From contig JACRDC010000001.1 of the NCBI GenBank assembly GCA_016218705.1, forward strand, positions 1 to 39,002: a DNA stretch of 39,002 bases. Reading direction: 5' to 3'. Under the pieces are notes generated by a model, which made no database searches, had not been told where the DNA came from, and saw only the letters and a program-made list of their open reading frames with translations. Position numbers and translations under genes: made by a program. This stretch comes from Desulfarculus sp. GTDB lineage: Bacteria; Desulfobacterota; Desulfarculia; Desulfarculales; Desulfarculaceae. Shown piece after piece: positions 7,735-15,325 of this stretch (positions are counted from its first letter, which is position 1; each line of letters begins with the position of its first letter).

Positions 7735-8934
7735 ATGCAGCTTGACACCCACAGGAGCGAGCCTTGGATGGACCGCTGGGCCGAGCGTTTCGCCCAGCCG
7801 GCGAGGGTCTGCGCCCGTTGCGTTTACGACGCCAAGGTGCCCCACATCCAGTTCGATCAGGACGGCGTGTGCAACTACTGCCGCATGAGCGACCACCTGG
7901 ACGCCCAGTACCCCACGGGGGCCGAGGGCGGCCGCGTGCTGGAGCGCCTGGCCGACGAGATGCGCCGGGCCGGCAGGGGCAAGCGCTTCGACGTGGCCGT
8001 GGGGGTCAGCGGCGGTTGCGACTCCTCCTATCTGCTCATCAAGGCCAAGGAGCTGGGCTTAAGGCCCCTGGCCGTGCACTTCGACAACACCTGGAACTCC
8101 ACCATCGCCACCGAGAACATCAGCAACGTGCTGGGCAAGCTGGGGGTGGAGCTGTTCACTTACGTGGTGGACAACGAGGAGTACGACGACATCTACCGCT
8201 CCTTTCTCAAGGCCGGCGTGCCCGACCTGGAGTCGCCCACCGACATCGGCCTGGCCACCACCCTGTACCTGGCCTGCGACAAGCACCGAATCGGCTACAT
8301 GTTCGAGGGGCACTCCTTCCGCACCGAGGGCGTCTCGCCGCTGGGCTGGCTGTACATGGACGCCCAGTACATCGCCAGCGTGCAGAAGCGCTTCGGCACC
8401 AGGCCGCTCAAGACCTTCCCCAACTTGTGGTTCTGGCGCCAGATGAGGTGGATGGTCATGAGCCGCATCAAGAAGATACGCCCCCTGTACTACCTGGACT
8501 ACCACAAGGAATCGGTCAAGCGGATGCTCACGGCTGACTACGGCTGGCAGTGGTACGGTGGCCACCACCTGGAAAATCGCATGACCGCCTTCTACCACAC
8601 CTACTTCTTGCCCCGGCGCTTCGGCATAGACCAGCGGGCCAACGGCTTCGCGGCCCTGGTGCGCTCGGGGCAGATGGACCGCCAGGAGGCCCTGGAGGAG
8701 CTGCGCCGGCCGCCGGCCGTGGACCTGGAGCTGGTGGCCATGGTCAAGAAGCGCCTGGGCCTGGACGACGCCGAATTCGAGCGCCTGATGGAGATGCCCC
8801 GGCACTACTACACCGAGTTCAAGACCTACAAGCGCCGCTTCGAGCGCCTGCGCCCCCTGTTCTGGCTCCTTAGCGAGATGGACCTGGTGCCCAAGAGCTT
8901 CTACATCAAGTACACCTCCAAACAGAACATCTAG
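7735..8934 (+). CDS. wbpG: N-acetyl sugar amidotransferase (WbpG/PseA family)
   Basis: A 399-residue ATP-dependent amidotransferase. Two Cys pairs near the start (VCARC, residues 26 and 29; VCNYC, residues 46 and 49) probably bind zinc. A PP-loop VGVSGGCDSSYLL follows near residue 90, which binds ATP and adenylates the acetamido oxygen. The C-terminal part is rich in aromatic and basic residues (KTYKRRFERLRPLFWL). The family makes acetamidino sugars: WbpG on ManNAc3NAc-uronic acid, PseA on pseudaminic acid and LegG-type enzymes on legionaminic acid. The hisH-hisF genes directly upstream fit the WbpG model, where ammonia is delivered by HisH. Because a WbpB/WbpD-type fusion lies nearby, I favour a diaminouronic-acid substrate over a nonulosonic acid. 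Confidence 0.88.
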   Translation: MQLDTHRSEPWMDRWAERFAQPARVCARCVYDAKVPHIQFDQDGVCNYCRMSDHLDAQYPTGAEGGRVLERLADEMRRAGRGKRFDVAVGVSGGCDSSYLLIKAKELGLRPLAVHFDNTWNSTIATENISNVLGKLGVELFTYVVDNEEYDDIYRSFLKAGVPDLESPTDIGLATTLYLACDKHRIGYMFEGHSFRTEGVSPLGWLYMDAQYIASVQKRFGTRPLKTFPNLWFWRQMRWMVMSRIKKIRPLYYLDYHKESVKRMLTADYGWQWYGGHHLENRMTAFYHTYFLPRRFGIDQRANGFAALVRSGQMDRQEALEELRRPPAVDLELVAMVKKRLGLDDAEFERLMEMPRHYYTEFKTYKRRFERLRPLFWLLSEMDLVPKSFYIKYTSKQNI

Positions 8935-8943
8935 GGAGGACCC

Positions 8944-9624
8944 ATGGCGGCCGGGCCGCAAAAAATACTGATCCTGGGCACCGGCGGCAACTGCCGCGAC
9001 GTGGTGGACATCCTCCTGGACATCAACGCCGCCGCCGGGCGCACCCTATGGGAGCCGGCGGGCTTTCTGGACGACGACCAGGCCCGCTGGGGCCAGGAGG
9101 TCTGCGGCCTAAAGGTGCACGGTCCCCTGAACGCCGCGCCCCGCTTCGGCGATTGCCTGCTGGTCAACATCATCGGCAGCCCCCTCAATCATCGCCGCAA
9201 ACCGGAGATCGCCGCCAAAACCGGCCTGGGGCCGGAGCGCTTCGCCACCCTGGTGCACCCCACGGCGGTGGTCTCGCGCTGGGCCAGTCTGGGGGCGGGC
9301 TGCGTGCTCTTCCCCCAGGTGTGCGTGCACAACGGCGTCCGTCTGGACGCCCAGGTGATCGTCCTGGCCGGCGGCGTGATAAACCACGACACCGTGGTCG
9401 GCGACTACACCTTCATGGCCAGCGGGGCCAGGATATCCGGCCAGGTGAAGGTGGGCGCCTGCTGCTACCTGGGCAGCAACAGCGTCATCAGGGGCGGCCT
9501 CAAGATAGGCCGGGGCAGCCTGGTGGGCATGGGCGGGGTGGTCATCAAGGACGTGCCCACGGACAGCGTGGTGGCCGGCAATCCGGCGCGGCTGCTGCGC
9601 GCCTATCCATCCCAGGGCGTTTAA
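8944..9624 (+). CDS. NeuD/PglD-like sugar acyltransferase
   Basis: A 226-residue protein of the sialic-acid O-acetyltransferase / PglD type. A small Rossmann-like N-terminal half (ILILGTGGNCRDVVDILLD) carries the nucleotide-sugar site. From about residue 95 the protein is a left-handed beta-helix with hexapeptide repeats and ends VVAGNPARLLR. GGGAGG-like TAGGGAGGACCC gives a strong ribosome-binding site 10 bases after wbpG. The expected reaction is transfer of an acetyl (or other acyl) group from CoA to a sugar amine or hydroxyl. Its stop codon TAA (9622-9624) lies inside the palindrome TTAA, which also provides the stop of the converging glycosyltransferase gene. This ends the plus-strand operon begun at 2018. 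Confidence 0.82.
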   Translation: MAAGPQKILILGTGGNCRDVVDILLDINAAAGRTLWEPAGFLDDDQARWGQEVCGLKVHGPLNAAPRFGDCLLVNIIGSPLNHRRKPEIAAKTGLGPERFATLVHPTAVVSRWASLGAGCVLFPQVCVHNGVRLDAQVIVLAGGVINHDTVVGDYTFMASGARISGQVKVGACCYLGSNSVIRGGLKIGRGSLVGMGGVVIKDVPTDSVVAGNPARLLRAYPSQGV

Positions 9625-10505
9625 CCGGCGCCCGGCCCCAGGCCGGCCAGGCGGCGCTCCAGGCCATCCCACAACCGCCGGCCCTCGTCCTCCAGGCCCT
9701 GCTCCCGCCAGCGCGCGGCCAGCTCCTCCCGCGCCGCCAGGGGCCAGCGCCCCAGCAGCAGGGGCAGGTTGTGCCGGTCGCGGCTGGCCAGGGCCTGGGC
9801 GCCGGCCAGGGTGGCCCGCCCCGAGAAGTGGGCCACGTAGGCCCCCGGGGCTTGGCCCACGCTCAGGCCCGCTTGCCAGGCCCGCAGGCAGTAATCAAGG
9901 TCCTCGCAGCCCTGGATGAACCCCTCTTCCAGCCCGCCCAGACGCTCCACGGCCTGGCTTGACAAGGCCACGGCGTAGAAGCTCACGAAGGCGCGCGGGC
10001 GCGGGGGTTGGCCGGCGGCGCCCTGGTTGTAGGCGCCCAGCACCTTGTCCAAGTAGGGCCAGGCGCCGGGGGGCAGGTCGCCCGGCTCGGCCTGGGGCGG
10101 CAGCCTCAGGCGCCCGCCGGGCCAGGGCAGGTCCAGGGGCAGCTCGAAGTTGGAGACGGCCCCCACCACGCCGCAGCCCTGCTCCAGCCCGGCCAGGAGC
10201 CCCGCCAGCCAGCCCGGCGGGAAGTACAGGTCGTTGTTCAAGAGCACCACCGGGCCGCCCGACCCCCGGGGCAGGCCCTGGTTGCAGTTGGCGGAGAAGC
10301 TCAATCGCGCGGGGTTGACCAGCAGCTCGTGGGCGGACAGACCGGGCAAGGCGTCACCCGAGGCATTGTCAATCAGGAGCAAGCGGTGGGGCTCAGGGGT
10401 GTTGCGGCCCAGGCTCTCCAGGGCCAGGACCGTGAGGTCGGGCCGGTTGTGGTGGATCATCACCAACAGCGGGGGCACACCGCCGCTGGTGGCAAGGCCC
10501 GCCAT
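9621..10505 (-). CDS. Family 2 glycosyltransferase
   Basis: A 294-residue GT-A-fold glycosyltransferase. VMIHHNRPDLTVLALESL opens the nucleotide-binding half, LLIDNASGD (about 43-51) is the family 2 strand-turn, and LLNNDLYFPPGW (about 88-99) carries the metal-binding DXD equivalent (NND). A later ED pair occurs in GCEDLDYCLRAW. I take the ATG at 10505 because GGAGG lies 5 bases upstream; the frame is open further upstream, but only through the end of the asnB-like gene. It is the last gene of the minus-strand operon and ends in the shared TTAA stop at 9621. The likely role is addition of a sugar to the flagellin glycan. No membrane segments are seen. Confidence 0.82.
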   Translation of the reverse strand: MAGLATSGGVPPLLVMIHHNRPDLTVLALESLGRNTPEPHRLLLIDNASGDALPGLSAHELLVNPARLSFSANCNQGLPRGSGGPVVLLNNDLYFPPGWLAGLLAGLEQGCGVVGAVSNFELPLDLPWPGGRLRLPPQAEPGDLPPGAWPYLDKVLGAYNQGAAGQPPRPRAFVSFYAVALSSQAVERLGGLEEGFIQGCEDLDYCLRAWQAGLSVGQAPGAYVAHFSGRATLAGAQALASRDRHNLPLLLGRWPLAAREELAARWREQGLEDEGRRLWDGLERRLAGLGPGAG

Positions 10506-10513
10506 GGCCCCTC

Positions 10514-12457
10514 CTAGGCCGCCCGCGCCGGGGACGGGGCCATGCAAGTCTGGGGCAGTTCCAGGCCCACGGCGCCCTGGCCGAAGAAGGCGCGCAACCA
10601 CATCTCGAAGCAAAGCAGCGACCAGATGCGCAGGCGGTGATTGACGCCCTGGCGGCAGTGCTCATCCAGGGTGCGTTCTATCTCGGAGCGGGCGATGAGG
10701 TCGTGGCACATGGCCCGGGGATGCAGCAGGATGCCGCGCACCAGTTGCAAGTTGGCCCCCCGGTACCAGGACTCGTCGGGCGAGCTGAACCCCTGCTTCC
10801 TACGGTTTCTGATCTCGGCGGGCACGAACTTCTCCATGCCCAGGCGCAGCACGTTCTTACCGTCGTTGTGGGCGGCGAAGTAGCTGTCCACCTTGCGGGT
10901 CAGGTTCTCGTCCTGGCGCTTCCACTGCTCGATATTGGACAGCTTGTGGCGCACCGGCACCCGCATGGCGAACTCCACCAGGTCGTTGTCCAGGAAGGGC
11001 AGGCGCTCCTCCAGGCCGTGGGCCATGGAGAGTTTGTCGCCGATGATGAGCAGCCCGCTCAAAAAGGTCTTGCACTCGAAGTACAGCGAGTTGGCGATGT
11101 GGTCCTCGGGGGTCTCGAAGCGCAGCCCGTTGTGCTGGCGAAAGACCGTGGTCAGCACCTCCTGCAGGTTGGCCTGGCCCATGCGCGCCCGGGCCTGGCC
11201 GGTGAAGAAGCGCGTCTGCATCTCCTCGGGCACGATGCGCTGCCAGTAGGCGAAGTAGTCGTCCAAGAACTCCTGGCGGTTCAGGGCGCGGCTGGCGCGG
11301 TAGTAGCGCCAGGGATAGCCGCCGAAGAGCTCGTCGCCGCCGGTGCCGCCCAGGCAGACCTTGACGAACTTGCTGGCCAGGCGGGCGATGTAGAAGTTGG
11401 CGTAGCTCATGCCCAGGCGCAGGTCCTCCAGGTGGTTGACCACCTGGGGTAGGGCCCACTTCAGGTCGCCGGCGCCGATGACCTGCTCGTAGTGCTCGGT
11501 GTGGAAGGTATCGGCCATCATCTCGGCCGAGAGGCGCTCGTCAAAGCCGGCCTCGGCCCCGGCCACGCCCTCCAGGTGCCAGCCGCAGGTGAAGGTGGGC
11601 ATGCGCGGCAGGTCGCGGGAGGCGATGGCCACGATGGAGCCCGAGTCCATGCCGCCGCTGAGGTAGGCCCCCACCGGCACGTCGGACAAGAGCTGGCGGC
11701 GCACGGCCTGAATCATCAGACGCTGGGTCTCGGCGGTGGCGTCGGCCAGGGTCATGGTCTCATCGGGGTGATGGAAGTCGTAATCCCAGTAGCAGTGCAC
11801 CCCGCTGATGCCCCGCCGGGCGTCCAGGCTCATTATGCAGGCCGGCGGCATCTGCTGGACGTTCTCGAACAGGGTGTGGGGCCTGAAGAGGTTCTGGAAG
11901 GTGAAGTACTCGCGCAGGGCCTCATGGTTGATCCGGGCCGAAAGCGCCCCATGGGCCAAGAGGGCCTTGATCTCCGAGGCGAAGAGCCACAGTCCCCCCA
12001 GGTTGGCGTAGTAAAGGGGCTTGGTGCCGAAGCGGTCGCGCACCAGGTAGAGCCGGCGGGAGCGCGCCTCCCACATGGCAAAGGCGAAGTGACCGTTGAG
12101 CCGGGGCACCAGGTCGGCGCCCCACTCCTCCCAGCCGTGCACCAAGACCTCGGTGTCGCACTGGGAGGCGAAGACGTGGCCGCGCGCCTGCAGCAGCGCC
12201 CGCAGCTCGGGGTAGTTGTAGATGGTGCCGTTGAAGCTGACCACCACCTGGCCGTCCTCGGAGCACATGGGCTGGTGCCCGGCCGGGCTGGGGTCGATGA
12301 TGGCCAGGCGGCGGTGGGCCAGGCCCAGGTTGCCGTCCAGAAAGTAGCCCTCGTCGTCGGGGCCACGGTGGGCCAGGGCGCCGGCCATGCGCCGGAGCAG
12401 GGGCTGGGACACGGCCTCCCGCTGGGCCAGGTCCAGGACTCCCGCGATGCCGCACAT
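10514..12457 (-). CDS. asnB: AsnB-type glutamine amidotransferase / asparagine synthase-like
   Basis: A 647-residue class II amidotransferase. MCGIAGV at the start gives the N-terminal nucleophile Cys2; the glutaminase domain (about 1-210) contains FNGTIYNYPELR and the RDRFGTKPLYY block. The ATP-pyrophosphatase domain has GAYLSGGMDSGSIVAI near residue 262. Both active sites look complete. Class II enzymes of this length make asparagine, but in polysaccharide loci homologues such as WbpS amidate the carboxyl group of uronic-acid sugars. Here the gene starts one base into the aminotransferase stop (ATGA-type overlap at 12457) and is followed after 8 bases by a glycosyltransferase, so a sugar-amidating role is the better inference. 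The protein is longer than the C-terminal average, with an extended tail after about 600. Confidence 0.85.
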   Translation of the reverse strand: MCGIAGVLDLAQREAVSQPLLRRMAGALAHRGPDDEGYFLDGNLGLAHRRLAIIDPSPAGHQPMCSEDGQVVVSFNGTIYNYPELRALLQARGHVFASQCDTEVLVHGWEEWGADLVPRLNGHFAFAMWEARSRRLYLVRDRFGTKPLYYANLGGLWLFASEIKALLAHGALSARINHEALREYFTFQNLFRPHTLFENVQQMPPACIMSLDARRGISGVHCYWDYDFHHPDETMTLADATAETQRLMIQAVRRQLLSDVPVGAYLSGGMDSGSIVAIASRDLPRMPTFTCGWHLEGVAGAEAGFDERLSAEMMADTFHTEHYEQVIGAGDLKWALPQVVNHLEDLRLGMSYANFYIARLASKFVKVCLGGTGGDELFGGYPWRYYRASRALNRQEFLDDYFAYWQRIVPEEMQTRFFTGQARARMGQANLQEVLTTVFRQHNGLRFETPEDHIANSLYFECKTFLSGLLIIGDKLSMAHGLEERLPFLDNDLVEFAMRVPVRHKLSNIEQWKRQDENLTRKVDSYFAAHNDGKNVLRLGMEKFVPAEIRNRRKQGFSSPDESWYRGANLQLVRGILLHPRAMCHDLIARSEIERTLDEHCRQGVNHRLRIWSLLCFEMWLRAFFGQGAVGLELPQTCMAPSPARAA

Positions 12458-13653
12458 CAGAAGTACCTCTCGGGGTGGCGCAAGTAGGCCACGACCCTTG
12501 CTTGGTCATCGGGGCTTATACCGGCGAAGAGCGGCAGGGTGATGCTCAGCCGGTCGGCCAAGAGGCTATGGGGAAAATCGTTGGGCCTCAGCCCGTACTT
12601 GCCGGCGTAGTAGCCCAGGGTGTGCACGGCGTGGGTGCCCTGGCGCACGGTTACGCCGTCCCGCTCCATGGCCGCCATCAGGCGGTTGCGCTGGCGGTTC
12701 AGTTCCTCCAGGTTGTCCAGGCCGGGCTCTTGGCCTTGGGCGCCGCGGTAGAGGGCCACGTAGGACTGGTAGGCGTGGCCGTATCCCGCGGGCACCTGGG
12801 GCGGCGCCACGGCGGGCACCTGGGCCAACATTTGGTCATAGGCCGCGGCCCCGGCCCGGCGGCCGGCCAGGATGTCCTCCAGGCGCTCCATCTGGGCCAC
12901 GCCCAGGGCGCCCTGCAAATCGGTGAGGCGGTAGTTGAAGCCCAGCAGGTTGAAGGCGGGCAACAGCGAGCCTCCCTGCTGGTGGTGGCGCTCCAGGTCC
13001 GTGGCCTCGGCCCCGTGGTTGCGCAGCTTGCCGATGAGATCGGCCAGGGCCGCGTCGCCGGTGGTAATCATGCCGCCCTCGCCGGTGGTGATGGCCTTGC
13101 GGGGGTGCAGGGAATAGACGCTGGCCACGCAGCCTTGGCCGGTGTGACGGCCGGCGATGCTGGCCCCCAGGGCGCAGGCCGCGTCCTCCATGAGGAACAG
13201 CCCCCGGCGGCTGGCCAACTCGGCCAGGGCGGGCAGGTCGGCGGCCAGGCCAAAGAGCGACACCGCCACGATGCCCCGGGTGCGCGGGGTGATTAGCGCC
13301 TCCACGGCGGCCACGTCCAGATTGAAGGTGGCCAGGTCAATGTCGCAGAAGACCGGCCGCGCCCCGCAATACTCCACGGCGTTGGCCGTGGCCACGTAGG
13401 TGAAGGAGGGCACGATCACCTCGTCACCAGGCCCCAGGCCCAGGGCGTGCAGCACCAGGTGCAGGCCGGTGGTGCAACTGCTCACCGCCAGGGCGTGGTC
13501 CGCGCCCACGTAGGCCGCGAACAACTTCTCGAACCTGGCCACGTAGGGACCCTGGACCACCCAACCCGTCTCCAGGGGCTTGAGCAAGAGCTCGCGCTCC
13601 CGCTCCCCGAAGACCGGTCTGGTGATGGGGATGGGCTTAGGACCCTCCGGCAC
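12457..13653 (-). CDS. DegT/DnrJ/EryC1 family sugar aminotransferase
   Basis: A 398-residue PLP enzyme. SSCTTGLHLVLHALG binds the cofactor phosphate, VPSFTYVATANAV and MEDAACALGA line the site, and the Schiff-base Lys (about 186) lies in HPRKAITTGEGG. A GTG start at 13653 is preceded by GGAGG with a 6-base gap. The family transfers the amino group of glutamate to a keto sugar nucleotide. Next to a WbpB-WbpD-type fusion it would be the WbpE step (3-keto to 3-amino uronic acid). The HPRK version of the active-site motif also occurs in C4 perosamine-type enzymes, so the ring position is uncertain. It overlaps the radical SAM gene upstream by 17 bases and asnB downstream by one. Confidence 0.85.
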   Translation of the reverse strand: MPEGPKPIPITRPVFGERERELLLKPLETGWVVQGPYVARFEKLFAAYVGADHALAVSSCTTGLHLVLHALGLGPGDEVIVPSFTYVATANAVEYCGARPVFCDIDLATFNLDVAAVEALITPRTRGIVAVSLFGLAADLPALAELASRRGLFLMEDAACALGASIAGRHTGQGCVASVYSLHPRKAITTGEGGMITTGDAALADLIGKLRNHGAEATDLERHHQQGGSLLPAFNLLGFNYRLTDLQGALGVAQMERLEDILAGRRAGAAAYDQMLAQVPAVAPPQVPAGYGHAYQSYVALYRGAQGQEPGLDNLEELNRQRNRLMAAMERDGVTVRQGTHAVHTLGYYAGKYGLRPNDFPHSLLADRLSITLPLFAGISPDDQARVVAYLRHPERYF

Positions 13654-14566
13654 GGCGCGCCTCCAGGCCCGGTGTGTACAACTCGCCCACGTAGGGCTTG
13701 TCCAGGTAGGATATCTTCCAGTGGTCGCAGTGCAGGCAGGTGGGGTCGCTCAGCTCCAGGGGTGCCTGGTGCTGGCGCCGCAGCTCCTGGTAGGCCGGCC
13801 CCAGCCAGACCTCGGCCACCGTGGCGACGTTCAGGTCGCCCAAGGCCGGGGCGCGGTACCAGTCGTGGTTGCACAGGGCCACGCCGCCGTCAAAGTAGAC
13901 CACCATGTCGCCAAAGAGCTTGTGGCAGGGCCGGCGCTCCATGAAGCGAGGCACCTCAGGGCAGTTAAGGCTACCGGTGTGGCCGTCGCCGGAGTGCTCG
14001 TAATAGATGCGGGTGCGGTCGGCGCGCTCTTGCCAGTAGGCGATGAAGTGGCTGATGCTCTCCTGGTTGAGGCTGGTGCGCGTGGCCGACACCTGCACCT
14101 CGGTGCTGTAGCCGCCACGGCCCCGCAGGTCCAGGAAGCGGGCCAGGTTGGCCATGACGGTGACAAAGTCCCCGCCCTGGCGAATCTGGGCGTATTCCAC
14201 CGGGCTGACCGTGTCCAGGCTGAAGGATATGAAGTCCAGGCCCAGGTCAAGAAGGCCCTGGGCGATCTCGGCGGTCAGCAGCATGCCGTTGGTCACCAGT
14301 TGGATGGGACCCAGGCCGCGCCCCTTGGCGTACTCCAACAGGGGCAGAATCTCGGGGTGCAAGAGGGGCTCGCCCCGGAAGAAGGGCACCAGGGTCACCG
14401 GCAGGTGCTGGGCCGCCTCATCCACGATGCGCCGGAACAGGCTGGGGGCCATCAGGCCCTTGGCCTCATCGGGCCTTAGCCGCGAGGGGCACATGGCGCA
14501 ACGGAAGTTGCAGGCGTTGGTCAGCTCCAGGGTGAGCCGGGGGGGGAACGGGGCCGTCAAAAGCAT
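13637..14566 (-). CDS. Radical SAM / SPASM protein
   Basis: A 309-residue radical SAM enzyme. The cluster motif is C-x3-C-x2-C in LTNACNFRCAMC (Cys 19, 23, 26). The barrel contains FFRGEPLLHPE and ISFSLDTVSPVEY. C-terminal cysteines in CHKLFGD, ALCNHDW and CLHCDHW form a SPASM-type auxiliary cluster region. I take ATG 14566 with AGAAAGG upstream; an open frame extends to 14647 but without a good site. It is the first gene of the four-gene minus-strand operon that makes and transfers sugars. SPASM proteins modify peptides or carbohydrates (dehydrogenation, epimerisation, C-C bond formation). Acting on a sugar or on flagellin itself are both open; this is the least predictable enzyme of the locus. 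Confidence 0.85.
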   Translation of the reverse strand: MLLTAPFPPRLTLELTNACNFRCAMCPSRLRPDEAKGLMAPSLFRRIVDEAAQHLPVTLVPFFRGEPLLHPEILPLLEYAKGRGLGPIQLVTNGMLLTAEIAQGLLDLGLDFISFSLDTVSPVEYAQIRQGGDFVTVMANLARFLDLRGRGGYSTEVQVSATRTSLNQESISHFIAYWQERADRTRIYYEHSGDGHTGSLNCPEVPRFMERRPCHKLFGDMVVYFDGGVALCNHDWYRAPALGDLNVATVAEVWLGPAYQELRRQHQAPLELSDPTCLHCDHWKISYLDKPYVGELYTPGLEARRAGGS

Positions 14567-14670
14567 GGCGCAAAGCCTTTCTAATGGGCCGGGCTGCCAG
14601 GGGGCCGTCAGAGGGCCGACAGGGTGCCCAGCATTTTTTGCCGCCAACGGGGATAACCTCCGCTCCAGCC

Positions 14671-14686
14671 GGCAAATTCTGCGCCC
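14671..14686 (-). promoter_or_regulatory. Weak sigma-54-like element before the radical SAM operon
   Basis: Read on the minus strand, GGGCGCAGAATTTGCC has GG and GC exactly 12 bases apart and a perfect TTGC -12 block; the -24 block matches TGGCAC at four of six positions. It lies about 105 bases before the start at 14566. In GC-rich DNA such matches arise by chance, so this is only a candidate. Confidence 0.3.
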
Positions 14687-14818
14687 GGGCGCCGCCCCGG
14701 CCAGGGCCGGCCAGGCCTGGATGCCAAAAACCCAAGCAAAATCATATGCTAAACGTGAAAGGGCCGGCGGGGCCTGGGTTTTACCACTGATTAAAGCAAG
14801 TAATGTGCCGCTAGCCGG

Positions 14819-15090
14819 TCAGGCTGGGGCGGGCTGGGCTGGCCGAGGGTGCAGCACCGGCCCGCGCTGCTGGCCGGTGACGCAACGGTGCACGGCCTGG
14901 GCGTCTTGGCCCATGAAAAGGATGAGGGAGTAGGCGTTGGGGTAGACGAACTGGGGGGCAAAACCACGTTTTTGCCCGGCCGATCAGCAATCAAAGCCAT
15001 GGATGGCTTTGATTGCTGATCGGTATTAGGCCCAGCAGCATCATCAGCAGGAGAATCTCGTTAAGCTGCAAGCAATGACTTGAGGGCGCT
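14819..15090 (-). pseudogene. Small gene remnant split by the truncated repeat copy
   Basis: On the minus strand a frame carrying NEILLLMMLLGLI runs into the repeat at 15026. Beyond the repeat a frame carrying QFVYPNAYSLILFMGQDA and HRCVTGQQRG runs to a TGA at 14819. Both sides have the codon bias of genes here, and joining them would give a hydrophobic segment followed by a soluble tail. I read this as one small gene interrupted by the repeat. No start codon with a ribosome-binding site was found and the family is not recognised. The rest of 14567-15325 holds only the candidate promoters listed here. Confidence 0.3.
14953..15026 (-). repeat. Composite repeat, truncated copy in inverse orientation
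   Basis: Read on the minus strand this starts ATACC at 15026, repeats the first palindrome of copy 1 and the first internal hairpin (CAAAA-loop-TTTTG), and then stops. The first palindrome is longer here than in copy 1: arms of 21 bases (14980-15000 and 15003-15023) around GG. The remaining three hairpins of the full element are missing. Confidence 0.85.
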
Positions 15091-15216
15091 GGCTCCTCCC
15101 TGATCGCTTGGGGAATGGCCGGGCAGGCCGGGCCGCACCAGGGCAATGACGAGGCCTGTCGGAAAAACCGCGCAAAAGTTGTGCTACTATGGGTCTTGTT
15201 CGGCCGTAGGTCAAAA

Positions 15217-15233
15217 GGGGCGGAACCCTTGCA
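15217..15233 (+). promoter_or_regulatory. Weak sigma-54-like element before the WbpB-WbpD fusion gene
   Basis: GGGGCGGAACCCTTGCA has GG and GC 12 bases apart and a full TTGCA block, but its -24 half matches TGGCAC poorly. It lies about 95 bases before the ATG at 15326. Candidate only. Confidence 0.25.
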
Positions 15234-15325
15234 GGGCTGGCCATGAAATTGCATTTAGTTCCCATGAATTGCGAGCCCCGGTCCGGGGCCTGGCTCAATC
15301 CGAGATGGTGCGGAGACGAGGGGAC

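Noticed and set aside
7735-8934. Pseudaminic or legionaminic acid pathway
   Set aside because: No PseB/PseC/PseI, LegI/NeuB or CMP-transferase genes are in the window; WbpB/WbpD-type fusion fits a uronic acid better.
11492-12487. 331-codon plus-strand frame opposite the AsnB-like gene
   Set aside because: The minus-strand frame has complete amidotransferase motifs; this one is low-complexity Val/Gly/His/Gln sequence.
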